From Flavobacteriaceae bacterium (lineage in GTDB: Bacteria > Bacteroidota > Bacteroidia > Flavobacteriales > Flavobacteriaceae): a stretch of DNA of 40,590 nucleotides. The translations under genes and the position numbers were made by a program. The stretch is taken from contig JAOZTG010000010.1 in the NCBI GenBank assembly GCA_029939235.1, positions 1-40,590 on the forward strand, in the 5' to 3' direction. Numbering within the stretch: the first letter of the stretch is position 1; each line of letters begins with the position of its first letter. This document shows, piece by piece, positions 8,882 to 17,826 of this stretch. The notes under the pieces were generated by a model, which saw only the letters and a list, made by a program, of their open reading frames with translations, had not been told where the DNA came from and searched no databases.

Positions 8882-9466
8882 TTAAAGTTGCTGAAGTTTA
8901 GCTACATACTTTCCAATTACATCAAATTCTAAATTCACAGTATCGTTTATTTTAAAGCTGTGAAAGTTTGTGTTTTCATATGTGTAGGGAATAATTGCCA
9001 CGCCAAAACTATTATTTTTAGAATTCACAACTGTTAAACTAACTCCGTTTATAGTGATAGATCCTTTTTCAATGGTAAGATTATTGTATTTTTCATCATA
9101 TTCAAAGGTATAGAACCAGCTTCCATCAGTTTCCTTAACATCTGTACATCTTCCAATTTGATCTACATGACCCTGAACAATGTGGCCGTCCAGTCGTGAA
9201 CCAAGTTTCATAGCTCTTTCTAAATTAATTTTGTCTCCAATCTTTAACTGACCAAAATTAGATTTATCTATAGTTTCTTTGATGGCAGTCACAGTATGAG
9301 TATCATCTTTAAGTGCAATAACGGTTAAACAAACGCCGTTGTGCGCCAGACTTTGATCGATTTTTAATTTAGAAGAAATATTACTTCTTACAGTTATGTG
9401 TACATTTTCTTTTTCAAACACCAAATTGGTAACCTCCCCTAACTCTTCTATGATTCCGGTAAACAT
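8882..9466 (-). CDS. ribE: Riboflavin synthase alpha subunit
   Basis: Dismutates two 6,7-dimethyl-8-ribityllumazines to riboflavin and a pyrimidine, the last step of riboflavin synthesis. The 194-residue protein shows the expected internal duplication. The first half starts MFTGIIEELGEV and contains LAHNGVCLTV. The second half starts with LDGHIVQGHVDQIG and contains ITINGVSLTV. The N-terminal MFTGI is the invariant trimer-forming start of the family and fixes the start codon at 9464-9466. It diverges from pdxA (80 bp between starts) and stands alone on its strand. No FMN riboswitch is visible upstream. Confidence 0.95.
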   Translation of the reverse strand: MFTGIIEELGEVTNLVFEKENVHITVRSNISSKLKIDQSLAHNGVCLTVIALKDDTHTVTAIKETIDKSNFGQLKIGDKINLERAMKLGSRLDGHIVQGHVDQIGRCTDVKETDGSWFYTFEYDEKYNNLTIEKGSITINGVSLTVVNSKNNSFGVAIIPYTYENTNFHSFKINDTVNLEFDVIGKYVAKLQQL

Positions 9467-9546
9467 ATTCTAATTTTTATTGATTAAATTTGTCAAATAA
9501 TTTAGATATTTTCTAAATTCAAAAATAACAAATAATAAGGAGTTGG

Positions 9547-10578
9547 ATGAATAAATCAGAAAAAATAAAAGTAGGTATTTCTATTGGTGATATTAATGGT
9601 ATAGGTATAGAAATTATTTTAAAAACATTTGAAGATACTAGGATGCTTGATTTTTGTACACCAATCATTTTTGGTTCAACAAAGGTTTTGAGCTATCATA
9701 AAAAAGTATTGAATCTTCATACCAATGTGCATGGTATTGATCAGGTAAGGAATTCTGTAAATAATAAGCTTAATTTATTAAATGTTTGGAAAGAACAGGT
9801 TGATATTGAGCTTGGTAAACCAACTAAAATATCGGGGAAATACGCTTTTAGATCCTTGCAAAGTGCTACAAAAGCATTAAAAAATAAAGAAATTGATGTT
9901 TTAGTTACTGCTCCAATTAATAAAGATAATATACAATCGGAAGATTTTCAATTTAAAGGACATACCGAATATTTAGAAAGTAATTTAGATGGGGAAAGTT
10001 TGATGATCTTAATGACAGATGAGTTAAGAATAGGTTTGATCACAGGTCATCTTCCGATAAGTGAGGTGGCAAAAACAATTACTCCTGATCTTATTAAAAG
10101 GAAAGTGGAGATTTTGTATGATTCTCTTGTAAAGGATTTTAATATTTCTAAACCTAAAATTGCTGTTTTAGGGCTAAATCCTCATTGTGGTGATCATGGG
10201 GTTATTGGAACTGAAGATGATGAAATTACAATTCCAACCATAAAAGAGATCCAGTCCACCGGTAAATTAGTGTATGGACCCTATGCAGCAGATAGCTTCT
10301 TTGGAAGTGAAAGTTATAAAAAATTTGATGGTGTTTTAGCCATGTATCATGATCAGGGTCTGGCACCTTTTAAAACTCTGGCATTTGGTAAGGGTGTGAA
10401 TTATACCGCAGGATTAAGTGAAATCAGGACTTCTCCTGATCATGGAACGGCATATGAAATCGCAGGAAAAGGAGTTGCAAATCACAGTTCTTTTAAAGAA
10501 GCATTATTTAAAGCAATTTCTATTTCTAAGACTAGAAATGAATATATTGAACTGAATAAAAATAAATTAAGGAAATAG
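9547..10578 (+). CDS. pdxA: 4-hydroxythreonine-4-phosphate dehydrogenase
   Basis: NAD-dependent oxidation of 4-phosphohydroxy-L-threonine in the DXP-dependent pyridoxal phosphate pathway. It is 343 residues, typical length. Family motifs are GISIGDINGIGIEI at the N-terminus, TAPINKDNI, FKGHTEYLES (first metal His), LGLNPHCGDHGVIG, and MYHDQGLAPFKTLAFGKGVN, with TSPDHGTAYEIAGKG near the C-terminus. The metal-binding histidines in GHTEY, YHDQG and SPDHG are intact. A TAAATTTG -7 box at 9485-9492 could drive it. The next gene (yceD) has its own promoter, so pdxA is probably monocistronic. Confidence 0.95.
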   Translation: MNKSEKIKVGISIGDINGIGIEIILKTFEDTRMLDFCTPIIFGSTKVLSYHKKVLNLHTNVHGIDQVRNSVNNKLNLLNVWKEQVDIELGKPTKISGKYAFRSLQSATKALKNKEIDVLVTAPINKDNIQSEDFQFKGHTEYLESNLDGESLMILMTDELRIGLITGHLPISEVAKTITPDLIKRKVEILYDSLVKDFNISKPKIAVLGLNPHCGDHGVIGTEDDEITIPTIKEIQSTGKLVYGPYAADSFFGSESYKKFDGVLAMYHDQGLAPFKTLAFGKGVNYTAGLSEIRTSPDHGTAYEIAGKGVANHSSFKEALFKAISISKTRNEYIELNKNKLRK

Positions 10579-10622
10579 ATGAAATATTTCGCAAAGTAAT
10601 TTTTTAATGTATTAAAATTTAC

Positions 10623-10630
10623 TACCTTTG
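10623..10630 (+). promoter_or_regulatory. -7 promoter box (TACCTTTG) of yceD-rpmF
   Basis: TACCTTTG matches TAnnTTTG and lies 21 bases before the ATG at 10652. The upstream in-frame TTG (10628-10630) is part of this box, which argues against using it as the start codon. Confidence 0.55.
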
Positions 10631-10651
10631 CGCGCTCAAATTTATATTCAG

Positions 10652-11188
10652 ATGAAGTTGTTAAAAGAATATGAAGTATCTTTTTTCGGTTTAAAAGAAG
10701 GCTCTCATTATTTTGAATATAAAATTGAAAAACAGTTCTTTGAGGCTTTTGATTTTGATGAATTTTTAGATACGGATGTAACAATAGAGTTGAATCTGAT
10801 AAAGAAAAGTACATTATTAGAATTGCATTTTACAGCTAAAGGAACAGTTAAGGTTGCTTGTGATCTAACGAATGAACCATTTGACCAACCAATAAACGGA
10901 ACATTGGATATGGTTGTGAAATTTGGAGATGAGTTTAATGATGATAATGATGAAATAATTATTATCCCTCATGGTTCTCATCAATTTAATGTTGCTCAAT
11001 ACATATATGAAATGATTGTATTGGCTACACCAAAGAAAAAAATTCATCCAGGAATTGAAGATGGTACATTACAATCGGATATTTTACAAAAGCTTGAAGA
11101 ATTAAGACCAAAAGAGAAAAATAATTTAAATGAAATTGACCCTAGGTGGGAAGATTTAAAGAAGTTACTAATAGATAAAAACACATAG
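10652..11188 (+). CDS. YceD family (DUF177) protein
   Basis: Cytoplasmic protein of 178 residues from the ATG at 10652; the family is linked to 23S rRNA/ribosome assembly and is nearly always next to rpmF. Visible family features are the beta-rich N-terminus, the central [22 protein letters not shown] (here one Cys rather than the pair in many bacteria), and the C-terminal [13 protein letters not shown] that closes YceD proteins. The 2-bp gap to rpmF and the shared promoter (TACCTTTG) show a two-gene operon ending in the terminator at 11410. Role in ribosome assembly is known only from homologues. Confidence 0.85.
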   Translation: MKLLKEYEVSFFGLKEGSHYFEYKIEKQFFEAFDFDEFLDTDVTIELNLIKKSTLLELHFTAKGTVKVACDLTNEPFDQPINGTLDMVVKFGDEFNDDNDEIIIIPHGSHQFNVAQYIYEMIVLATPKKKIHPGIEDGTLQSDILQKLEELRPKEKNNLNEIDPRWEDLKKLLIDKNT

Positions 11189-11190
11189 AG

Positions 11191-11385
11191 ATGGCACATC
11201 CTAAAAGAAAAATATCCAAGCAAAGAAGAGATAAGAGAAGAACTCATTACAAAGCGATAGTTCCGCAAATTGCTAAAGATCCTACAACAGGTGAGGCACA
11301 TTTGTATCACAGAGCTCATTGGCATGAAGGAAAACTTTATTATAGAGGTCAAATTTTAATTGATTCAACTGAGAATCAAGCATAG
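11191..11385 (+). CDS. rpmF: 50S ribosomal protein L32
   Basis: Component of the large ribosomal subunit. 64 residues starting [21 protein letters not shown], the standard L32 N-terminus, and containing [21 protein letters not shown]. The four zinc-binding cysteines of C+ L32 are absent, so this is the zinc-independent form. It sits 2 bp after yceD and is followed by a strong terminator. The usual next genes (fabH and acc genes) follow under their own promoter. Confidence 0.97.
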   Translation: MAHPKRKISKQRRDKRRTHYKAIVPQIAKDPTTGEAHLYHRAHWHEGKLYYRGQILIDSTENQA

Positions 11386-11409
11386 TATAGTTTTTCAATA
11401 AAACACTAA

Positions 11410-11435
11410 AAACCCTCATTTTTGAGGGTTTTTTT
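11410..11435 (+). terminator. Intrinsic terminator after rpmF
   Basis: AACCCTCA-TTTT-TGAGGGTT stem-loop followed by a run of T residues. Confidence 0.9.
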
Positions 11436-11499
11436 GTTGTTTTTAATTGGAATGACCTAAAAAAACACTTTTTTTACTCGAATCACAAATCAAATTTAT

Positions 11500-11507
11500 T
11501 ACTTTTG
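11500..11507 (+). promoter_or_regulatory. -7 promoter box (TACTTTTG) of fabH-accB-accC
   Basis: TACTTTTG matches TAnnTTTG; it lies 61 bases before the fabH ATG and downstream of the rpmF terminator. Confidence 0.5.
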
Positions 11508-11568
11508 ATTCCTGATTTTTGTAAAAAAAAAGTACAATCATTTTAAATTATATTGTAAATATTTAATT

Positions 11569-12564
11569 ATGAGTAGAATTACTGCTGCTATAACAGCCGT
11601 TGGAAAATATGTTCCGGATTATGTTCTTACAAACTCTGAACTGGAAACAATGGTTGATACAAATGATGAGTGGATTGTTGCAAGAACAGGAATTAAAGAG
11701 CGAAGAATATTGAAAGATAAAGATAAGGGGTCTTCTTTTTTGGGAATTAAAGCAGCAGAAGATCTAATATCAAAAAAAGATCTGGATCCAAAGCAAATTG
11801 ATTTGGTAATAGTTGCAACAGCAACTCCTGATATGCAAGCTGCTTCTACTGCTGCATTTGTTGCTACTCAAATTGGGGCAATAAATGCCTTTTCCTTCGA
11901 TCTCGAATCTGCATGTTCAAGTTTTATTTATGGAATATCTGTTGCCAGTCAGTATATAGAAACAGGAAGGTATAAAAAGGTTTTACTAATTGGAGCCGAT
12001 AAATGCTCGTCAATGATAGATTATACTGACAGAGCTACTTGTATTATTTTTGGTGATGGAGGTGGAGCTGTGTTGTTTGAACCCAACACAGAAGGGAATG
12101 GATTTCAAGATGAATATTTACGTACAGATGGAACCGGAAGGCAGTTTTTGCAAGTTCCGGCAGGAGGTTCACTAAACCCTGCTACTGAAGAGACAGTAAA
12201 AAATCGATTGCACTATGCCAGACAAGATGGTCAAACTGTATTTAAAAATGCAGTTTTTAATATGGCAGATGTATGTGAAAAGGTTATGGATAGAAATAAT
12301 TTAGAAAATGAAAATATTGCATGGCTGGTAGCGCATCAGGCAAATAAAAGAATTGTTGAAGCAACAGCCAGAAGAATGAAACTAGATGCATCTAAAGTGA
12401 TGCTGAATATTCAACATTATGGAAATACAACCTCAGCAACAATACCATTATTGTTAGCTGATTATGAAAATCAACTTAAAAAGGGTGACGACTTGGTTAT
12501 TGCGGCTTTTGGGGGTGGCTTTTCATGGGGAGCAATTTATTTTAAATGGGCTTATGACTCTTAA
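11569..12564 (+). CDS. fabH: 3-oxoacyl-ACP synthase III
   Basis: Condenses acetyl-CoA (or branched starters) with malonyl-ACP to start type II fatty-acid synthesis. 331 residues, normal length. The catalytic triad is visible: Cys116 in ESACSSFIYG, His in AWLVAHQANKRI and Asn in HYGNTTSATIPLLL. The N-terminal TNDEWIVARTGIKERR and C-terminal AAFGGGFSWGAIYFKW are standard. It leads fabH-accB-accC, which couples initiation of chain synthesis to malonyl-CoA supply. The rpmF terminator separates it from the upstream ribosomal genes. Confidence 0.96.
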   Translation: MSRITAAITAVGKYVPDYVLTNSELETMVDTNDEWIVARTGIKERRILKDKDKGSSFLGIKAAEDLISKKDLDPKQIDLVIVATATPDMQAASTAAFVATQIGAINAFSFDLESACSSFIYGISVASQYIETGRYKKVLLIGADKCSSMIDYTDRATCIIFGDGGGAVLFEPNTEGNGFQDEYLRTDGTGRQFLQVPAGGSLNPATEETVKNRLHYARQDGQTVFKNAVFNMADVCEKVMDRNNLENENIAWLVAHQANKRIVEATARRMKLDASKVMLNIQHYGNTTSATIPLLLADYENQLKKGDDLVIAAFGGGFSWGAIYFKWAYDS

Positions 12565-12589
12565 TTAAAACATTTTAAATTAAAATATT

Positions 12590-13066
12590 ATGGAATTAAA
12601 AGAAATTCAGAATCTAATTAAATTTGTTGCCAAATCTGGAGCAAGTGAAGTGAAATTAGAAATGGAAGATATTAAAATAACCATCAAAACTGGTACTGGT
12701 AAAAAAGAAACAACCATTTATCAACAAACTTCTCCAGAACAATTTGTTCCACAAGTACCTGTTGCTGCAGCACAACCTGTTGCCGAGGTTCCTATCCAGG
12801 AGGAAAAGAAAGAGGAAGATTCAAAATTTATCACGATCAAATCTCCTATTATCGGAACTTTTTATCGAAAGCCTTCACCTGACAAAGAAGTCTTTGTTAA
12901 AGTTGGTGACACTATAAATACAGGTGATACGGTATGTATTATTGAGGCTATGAAATTATTTAATGAAGTTGAATCAGAAGTTTCTGGTAAAATTGTAAAA
13001 GTACTGGTGGATGATTCTTCACCAGTTGAATTTGATCAGCCCTTATTTTTGGTTGACCCTTCTTAA
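12590..13066 (+). CDS. accB: Biotin carboxyl carrier protein of acetyl-CoA carboxylase
   Basis: Carries the biotin group between AccC and the AccAD transferase. 158 residues: an N-terminal helical region with MELKEIQNLIKFV, a Pro/Ala/Gln/Glu-rich linker around 45-80, and a C-terminal biotinyl domain. The biotin-accepting Lys122 is in the EAMKLFNEV motif. It is 25 bp downstream of fabH and 60 bp upstream of accC. The unusual part is the accB-accC gap, which contains two adjacent inverted repeats listed separately. Confidence 0.96.
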   Translation: MELKEIQNLIKFVAKSGASEVKLEMEDIKITIKTGTGKKETTIYQQTSPEQFVPQVPVAAAQPVAEVPIQEEKKEEDSKFITIKSPIIGTFYRKPSPDKEVFVKVGDTINTGDTVCIIEAMKLFNEVESEVSGKIVKVLVDDSSPVEFDQPLFLVDPS

Positions 13067-13083
13067 TAATCATAATTTGAAAT

Positions 13084-13119
13084 ACACAATAGTATTGTGT
13101 GACAAATTATATAATTTGT
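13084..13119 (+). repeat. Two consecutive inverted repeats between accB and accC
   Basis: ACACAAT-AGT-ATTGTGT (13084-13100) is followed after one base by the perfect 18-bp palindrome ACAAATTATATAATTTGT (13102-13119). They end only seven bases before the accC ATG. They could be a transcription factor site, an RNA processing site or stem-loops adjusting the accB:accC ratio. Confidence 0.7.
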
Positions 13120-13126
13120 AAAAATT

Positions 13127-14476
13127 ATGTTTAAAAAAATATTAGTAGCTAACAGGGGTGAGATTGCCCTTAGAGTAATTAGAACCTGTCGTGAGATGGG
13201 TATACAGTCTGTTGCAGTCTATTCAACGGCTGATGCAGAGAGTTTACATGTAAAATTTGCAGATGAAGCTGTTTGTATAGGCCCTCCGTCAAGTGCAGAT
13301 TCCTATCTAAAAATTTCGAATATTATGGCAGCAGCGGAAATTACCAATGCAGATGCTATTCATCCAGGATATGGTTTTTTAGCTGAAAATGCCCGTTTTT
13401 CGAATATTTGTGAGGAACATGGAATAAAATTTATTGGTGCTTCTGCGGATATGATCAATTTAATGGGTGATAAGGCTTCGGCAATTGCTACTATGAAAAA
13501 GGCAAGCGTACCAACAATTCCCGGATCAGATGGGATTATACCTACTTTAGAAGATGCAAAAAAGATTGCTAAGAAAATAGGATATCCGGTTATGCTAAAG
13601 GCTACTGCAGGTGGAGGAGGAAAAGGAATGCGTGCTGTTTGGAATCCTGAAGAGATTGAAAATGCATGGGAGGCAGCAAGACAAGAAGCAAAGGCAGGTT
13701 TTGATAATGACGATATGTACATGGAAAAACTGATTGAAGAACCACGTCATATCGAAATACAAATAATTGGTGACTCATTAGGTAAGGCATGTCATTTGTC
13801 AGAAAGAGATTGTTCTATTCAACGTAGACATCAAAAATTGACTGAAGAAACTCCTTCGCCATTTATGACAAAGTCTTTACGCGAAAAAATGGGAGAGGCT
13901 GCTGTTAAAGCTGCAGAATCCATTAACTATGAAGGTGTTGGAACTGTTGAATTTTTGGTAGATAAAAATAGAAATTTCTATTTTATGGAAATGAACACCC
14001 GTATTCAGGTGGAACATCCGATAACTGAACAGGTTATTTCAAATTTTGATCTGGTACGTGAACAAATTAAAGTTGCGGACGGAATTCCTATTTTAGGAAT
14101 TAATTATTTTCCATCTCAACATGCTATTGAGTGCAGAATTAACGCCGAAGACCCTTTTAATGATTTCAGACCTTCACCTGGATTTATTGAAACATTTCAT
14201 GCTCCCGGTGGTCATGGAGTAAGATTAGATACTCATGTTTATGCGGGATATACTATTCCGCCAAATTATGATTCGATGATTGCTAAATTGATCATTACCG
14301 CCCAAACAAGAGAAGAAGCTATTAGTAAAATGAAAAGGGCGTTAGATGAGTTTGTAATAGAAGGGGTGAAGACAACCATTCCATTCCACAGACAATTGAT
14401 GGATCACCCGGATTATATTGCAGGTAATTACACAACAAAATTTATGGAAGATTTTGTGATGAATCCAGAGAATTAA
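13127..14476 (+). CDS. accC: Biotin carboxylase subunit of acetyl-CoA carboxylase
   Basis: ATP-dependent carboxylation of biotin on AccB. 449 residues. The ATP-grasp fold is recognisable from the N-terminal [20 protein letters not shown], then [13 protein letters not shown], the glycine-rich loop [51 protein letters not shown] (catalytic Arg and Glu region) and [11 protein letters not shown]. The C-terminal subdomain is complete. Last gene of fabH-accB-accC; a hairpin terminator follows at 14501. The start lies close behind a perfect palindrome. Confidence 0.97.
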   Translation: MFKKILVANRGEIALRVIRTCREMGIQSVAVYSTADAESLHVKFADEAVCIGPPSSADSYLKISNIMAAAEITNADAIHPGYGFLAENARFSNICEEHGIKFIGASADMINLMGDKASAIATMKKASVPTIPGSDGIIPTLEDAKKIAKKIGYPVMLKATAGGGGKGMRAVWNPEEIENAWEAARQEAKAGFDNDDMYMEKLIEEPRHIEIQIIGDSLGKACHLSERDCSIQRRHQKLTEETPSPFMTKSLREKMGEAAVKAAESINYEGVGTVEFLVDKNRNFYFMEMNTRIQVEHPITEQVISNFDLVREQIKVADGIPILGINYFPSQHAIECRINAEDPFNDFRPSPGFIETFHAPGGHGVRLDTHVYAGYTIPPNYDSMIAKLIITAQTREEAISKMKRALDEFVIEGVKTTIPFHRQLMDHPDYIAGNYTTKFMEDFVMNPEN

Positions 14477-14500
14477 TAGTGGTTTGATATAGATTAAGAT

Positions 14501-14535
14501 AAAGGATGTGATTTTTCATATCCTTTTATTTTTTA
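14501..14535 (+). terminator. Terminator after accC
   Basis: AAAGGAT ... ATCCTTT stem (14501-14507 with 14519-14525) followed by an AT-rich tract with T-runs. Confidence 0.65.
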
Positions 14536-14560
14536 TATTTACTTCTAAATTTCTAGCTAA

Positions 14561-15025
14561 ATGAAAGATCCTAGTTTTAAAATTGACGGTATCGATAAAA
14601 TTATTTTAAATCATTTGATGAATGATGCCAGAACTCCTATTTTAAGTATAGCAAGAGAGATAGGAATCTCAGGTGCTGCAATCCATCAAAGATTGAGAAA
14701 ACTGGAGGCTGCAGGTTTAATTTCCGGATCAAAATTTGTTATCAACCCAAAGGTTTTAGGATATAAGACATTAGCTTTTGTAGGAATCTTTTTAGATAGT
14801 TCGAGTAAATATAAAGAAGCAATAAAGAGGCTGAAAGAAATTGATGAGGTAATTGAAAGTCATTATACCACAGGTAATTATGCAATATTTGTAAAGATTT
14901 TATGTAAAGATAATGAGCATTTAATGCAGGTATTGAATCACCAGATCCAACATATTAAAGGCGTTGCACGAACAGAAACTTTTATTTCACTGGATCAGCA
15001 TATTGACAGGCAAATAAAAATTTAA
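14561..15025 (+). CDS. Lrp/AsnC family transcriptional regulator
   Basis: DNA-binding regulator of 154 residues. The N-terminal AsnC-type helix-turn-helix covers about residues 8-60 (IDKIILNHLMNDARTPILS, then GISGAAIHQRLRKLEAAGLISG). The C-terminal RAM domain (about 70-150) contains VGIFLDSS and the IESHYTTGNYAIFVKI stretch that forms the effector-binding dimer interface. It is monocistronic between a terminator and a convergent metallopeptidase gene. Its effector and targets cannot be deduced; regulation of amino-acid metabolism is usual for the family. Confidence 0.93.
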   Translation: MKDPSFKIDGIDKIILNHLMNDARTPILSIAREIGISGAAIHQRLRKLEAAGLISGSKFVINPKVLGYKTLAFVGIFLDSSSKYKEAIKRLKEIDEVIESHYTTGNYAIFVKILCKDNEHLMQVLNHQIQHIKGVARTETFISLDQHIDRQIKI

Positions 15026-15027
15026 GA

Positions 15028-15067
15028 TTTGTTGCTTTCATCTAAAAAAATCAAAGCAACAAACTTT
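15028..15067. terminator. Bidirectional hairpin between convergent genes
   Basis: Perfect 11-bp inverted repeat TTTGTTGCTTT / AAAGCAACAAA (15028-15038, 15053-15063) in the 55-bp gap between the convergent Lrp and metallopeptidase genes. T-tracts are weak. Confidence 0.6.
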
Positions 15068-15080
15068 TAGATTGACACAA

Positions 15081-15758
15081 TTAACTTCTGCTATTGTAAA
15101 TATTCAAATAATACAGTAAAGTTGCTATAGAACTTAATGCTGCGACAACATATGTTCTGGCAGCCCATTTTAAAGCATCTTTGGCAGCTCCCTGTTCTTC
15201 ATTGGTTAGCATGTTTTTATTTTCTAACCATGCCAGTGCTCTGTTGCTTGCATCGTATTCAACAGGTAAAGTAACAATACTGAAAATTACGGTAGCCGAA
15301 AAAAATATGATTCCTGCAAGTAAAAGCTGCGGGAATGAATTTACGGTAAAAATTCCTGCAATCAATAAAAAAGAGGCTAATTTAGAAGATATACCAACTG
15401 TTGGAACCAATTTGGATCTTAAATTTAACCACTTATATGATTTTGCATGCTGCACCGCATGTCCGCATTCATGTGCAGCAACGGCAGCTGCTGCAGCATT
15501 TCGTTGATTGTAAACACCTTCACTTAAATTTACTGTTTTGTTTTGAGGATTGTAATGATCGGTTAACATTCCTTTTGCGGAAATGACCTTCACATCAAAT
15601 ATTTGATTGTCAGCCAACATTTTTTCGGCAATTTCTTTACCGGATAAATTATTTTGTAAATGTAAATGTGAGTACTTTTTAAACTTACTTTTTAAACGGT
15701 ATTGAACAAGCATCCCAACTGCACCAATGATAAGGATCAATATATAACCACCTGCCAT
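15081..15758 (-). CDS. Membrane zinc metallopeptidase, YugP type
   Basis: 225-residue membrane-bound metallopeptidase of the YugP/Zn-peptidase-2 family; its physiological substrate is unknown. An N-terminal transmembrane helix (about 4-20) is followed by the family motif region GMLTDHYNPQNKTVNLS. The zinc site HECGH is at residues 96-100 within VAAHECGHAVQHA, and two further hydrophobic segments (about 125-165) follow. LPVEYDASNRALAWLE after these helices supplies the conserved downstream Glu/Asp/Arg residues, and the C-terminus ends in another hydrophobic helix. It diverges from the asparaginase gene. Confidence 0.92.
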   Translation of the reverse strand: MAGGYILILIIGAVGMLVQYRLKSKFKKYSHLHLQNNLSGKEIAEKMLADNQIFDVKVISAKGMLTDHYNPQNKTVNLSEGVYNQRNAAAAAVAAHECGHAVQHAKSYKWLNLRSKLVPTVGISSKLASFLLIAGIFTVNSFPQLLLAGIIFFSATVIFSIVTLPVEYDASNRALAWLENKNMLTNEEQGAAKDALKWAARTYVVAALSSIATLLYYLNIYNSRS

Positions 15759-15834
15759 ATTTTATATTTGAAAGATTAATATTATTCATTTTAATGTATA
15801 ACTTTACATCATAAAGTATTCCAATTATAAAGAT

Positions 15835-16863
15835 ATGACAAATATTCCGAATATATTGTTGATTTATACCGGTGGAACCATCGGAATGGTCAAACATCAT
15901 AAAAGTAATGCCTTAAGAGCATTTAATTTTGATCAGATTACGCAGAAAATTCCCGAATTGAAATTATTAAATTGCAATATCCAAACAATATCTTTTATTA
16001 CACCTATTGATTCGTCTAATATGGATACTAAATACTGGGTGCAAATTGCTGAAATAGTTGAAAGTTATTATGATCAAATGGATGGTTTTGTCATTCTTAG
16101 TGGTACAGATACCATGTCATATACATCTTCGGCTATTAGCTTTATGTTTGAGAATTTAAATAAACCCATTATTTTTACAGGATCTCAACTCCCAATAGGT
16201 GATCTTCGTACGGATGCAAAAGAAAATTTAATTACAGCTATACAGATTGCATCAACATTTAAGAACGGAAAACCAGTTATTAGTGAAGTGTGTTTATATT
16301 TTGAATATAAATTGTATAGAGCAAATCGTACAACCAAAATAAGTGCAGAACAATTTGACGCATTCCATTCACCTAATTTTCCCCAATTAGGAGAAAGCGG
16401 AGTACATTTAAATTTCAATAAAAGAGTATTGAAAGAAATTGTTCAAAAAAAGAAACTAATAGTAAGAAAAAATGTTGATGCAAATATTGTAATTCTTAAA
16501 TTATTCCCTGGTATTCAAGAAAATGTTGTTCAATGTATTTTAGATATTAAGAATTTGCAGGGAGTGATACTTGAAACTTACGGAGCAGGGAATGCCCCAA
16601 CTTCAAAATGGTTTATTGATCTGCTGCAAAGTGCTATTAAAAAAAATATACCAATAGTGAATGTAACTCAGTGTATTAGCGGTAGTGTTAACCTTGGACA
16701 TTATGAAACCAGTAGTCAGCTAAAAAGAATAGGTTTGATTGATGGCAGGGACATAACAACAGAATCTGCAGTTGCTAAATTGATCTATCTGATAGGTGTA
16801 AACATTCCAAAGGGAGATTTAAAAAAAATATTTGAAACATCATTAAGGGGTGAAATGGAGTAG
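15835..16863 (+). CDS. ansA: Type I L-asparaginase
   Basis: Hydrolyses L-asparagine to aspartate and ammonia in the cytoplasm. 342 residues, no signal peptide, which together with length indicates the type I enzyme. Motif 1, LLIYTGGTIGMV, carries the nucleophilic Thr near residue 12. Motif 2, VILSGTDTMSYTSSAISFM, carries the second Thr-Asp pair near residue 90. Also visible are FTGSQLPIGDLRTDAKENL and GNAPTSKWF with VNVTQCISGSVNLGHYET. It is a single gene. A TATATTTG box at 15763-15770 is a candidate promoter and a hairpin covers its stop codon region. Confidence 0.95.
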   Translation: MTNIPNILLIYTGGTIGMVKHHKSNALRAFNFDQITQKIPELKLLNCNIQTISFITPIDSSNMDTKYWVQIAEIVESYYDQMDGFVILSGTDTMSYTSSAISFMFENLNKPIIFTGSQLPIGDLRTDAKENLITAIQIASTFKNGKPVISEVCLYFEYKLYRANRTTKISAEQFDAFHSPNFPQLGESGVHLNFNKRVLKEIVQKKKLIVRKNVDANIVILKLFPGIQENVVQCILDIKNLQGVILETYGAGNAPTSKWFIDLLQSAIKKNIPIVNVTQCISGSVNLGHYETSSQLKRIGLIDGRDITTESAVAKLIYLIGVNIPKGDLKKIFETSLRGEME

Positions 16864-16884
16864 TTTTCCCCTTAAAAATTTTTT
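16843..16884 (+). terminator. Terminator overlapping the end of ansA
   Basis: TTAAGGGG (16843-16850) pairs with CCCCTTAA (16868-16875), followed by an A/T tract with six T. The 5' arm lies within the last codons of the gene. Confidence 0.55.
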
Positions 16885-16935
16885 CATATTAATATTTTTT
16901 TGTTACTTGCCGTTCATATAAAATTGTGACTTTGA

Positions 16936-17022
16936 GGAGAGGTGGCCGAGTGGCTTAAGGCGCACGCTTGGAAAGCGTGTTTATGAGAGATCGTAACGGG
17001 GGTTCGAATCCCTTTCTCTCCG
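16936..17022 (+). tRNA. tRNA-Ser (anticodon GGA)
   Basis: 87-nt class II tRNA. The acceptor stem GGAGAGG pairs with TCTCTCC (one G-T), with discriminator G at 17022. The D arm contains GGCCGAGTGGCTTAAGGC. The anticodon arm CACGC-TTGGAAA-GCGTG gives anticodon GGA. A long variable arm (TTTATGAGAGATCGTAA) is typical of Ser, and the T arm GGGGGTTCGAATCCCTT is standard. CCA is not encoded. Confidence 0.96.
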
Positions 17023-17098
17023 CAGAATGTACGTTATATTGTAAAAAATTTATATCTTTAACCCGTTAACTAATATTTAATAACAAAGAATTACAAAA

Positions 17099-17815
17099 AT
17101 GAAAAAAGTATCTACTATCCTAACAGTTACAGGATTATTGTTTTTAAGCTCAGCTCAAAACATGTACGCACAAACAGAAGCAGTTGAAAAAACGTTTCAT
17201 CAAGAGTTAAAACTACGTTTTATTGAAGGGGGTCCTTTCTTTATGGGAATCGTTTTGGTAACCTTAATTTTAGGTTTAGCAATTGCTATTGAAAGAATTA
17301 TTTATTTAAACATGGCTACTACCAATACTGATAAATTGGTAAACAATGTTGAAGAAGCCTTAAATTCAGGTGGAGTGGAAGCTGCAAAAGAAGTTTGTAG
17401 AAACACTAAAGGACCTGTTGCATCTATTTTTTATCAAGGTTTAGATAGAATGGATGAAGGTGTTGAAGCTGCTGAAAAAGCAGTTGTTTCTTATGGTGGA
17501 GTTCAAATGGGATTGTTAGAGAAAAATATATCTTGGTTATCCTTATTTATTTCATTGGCTCCTATGCTTGGTTTCATGGGTACTGTAATTGGTATGATCG
17601 GTGCATTTGACTCGATTGAAGCAGCAGGTGATATTTCTCCGGCGGTAGTTGCAGGGGGTATTAAGGTAGCATTATTAACTACAGTATTTGGTTTGGTTGT
17701 TGCAATTATTCTTCAAATTTTCTATAATTATATTATCTCTAAAATGGATGGTATTGTTAATAGTATGGAAGATGCTTCAATTAAATTAGTGGATCTTTTG
17801 ATCAGAAATAAATAA
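17099..17815 (+). CDS. exbB: MotA/TolQ/ExbB proton channel family protein
   Basis: Proton-channel subunit of a TonB-ExbB-ExbD type energy complex in the inner membrane. 238 residues. An N-terminal signal-like segment (MKKVSTILTV...YAQ) precedes the first conserved helix FMGIVLVTLILGLAIAIERI. The two later helices include SWLSLFISLAPMLGFMGTVIGMI, with the LGFMGTVIGMIGAF core motif, and VALLTTVFGLVVAIILQIFYN. It heads a four-gene run (ExbB, unknown membrane protein, ExbD, ExbD) with gaps of 4 to 11 bp, so the four proteins are made together and probably act together to energise TonB-dependent receptors such as the one at 21.3 kb. Confidence 0.93.
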   Translation: MKKVSTILTVTGLLFLSSAQNMYAQTEAVEKTFHQELKLRFIEGGPFFMGIVLVTLILGLAIAIERIIYLNMATTNTDKLVNNVEEALNSGGVEAAKEVCRNTKGPVASIFYQGLDRMDEGVEAAEKAVVSYGGVQMGLLEKNISWLSLFISLAPMLGFMGTVIGMIGAFDSIEAAGDISPAVVAGGIKVALLTTVFGLVVAIILQIFYNYIISKMDGIVNSMEDASIKLVDLLIRNK

Positions 17816-17826
17816 TAAGAATAATT

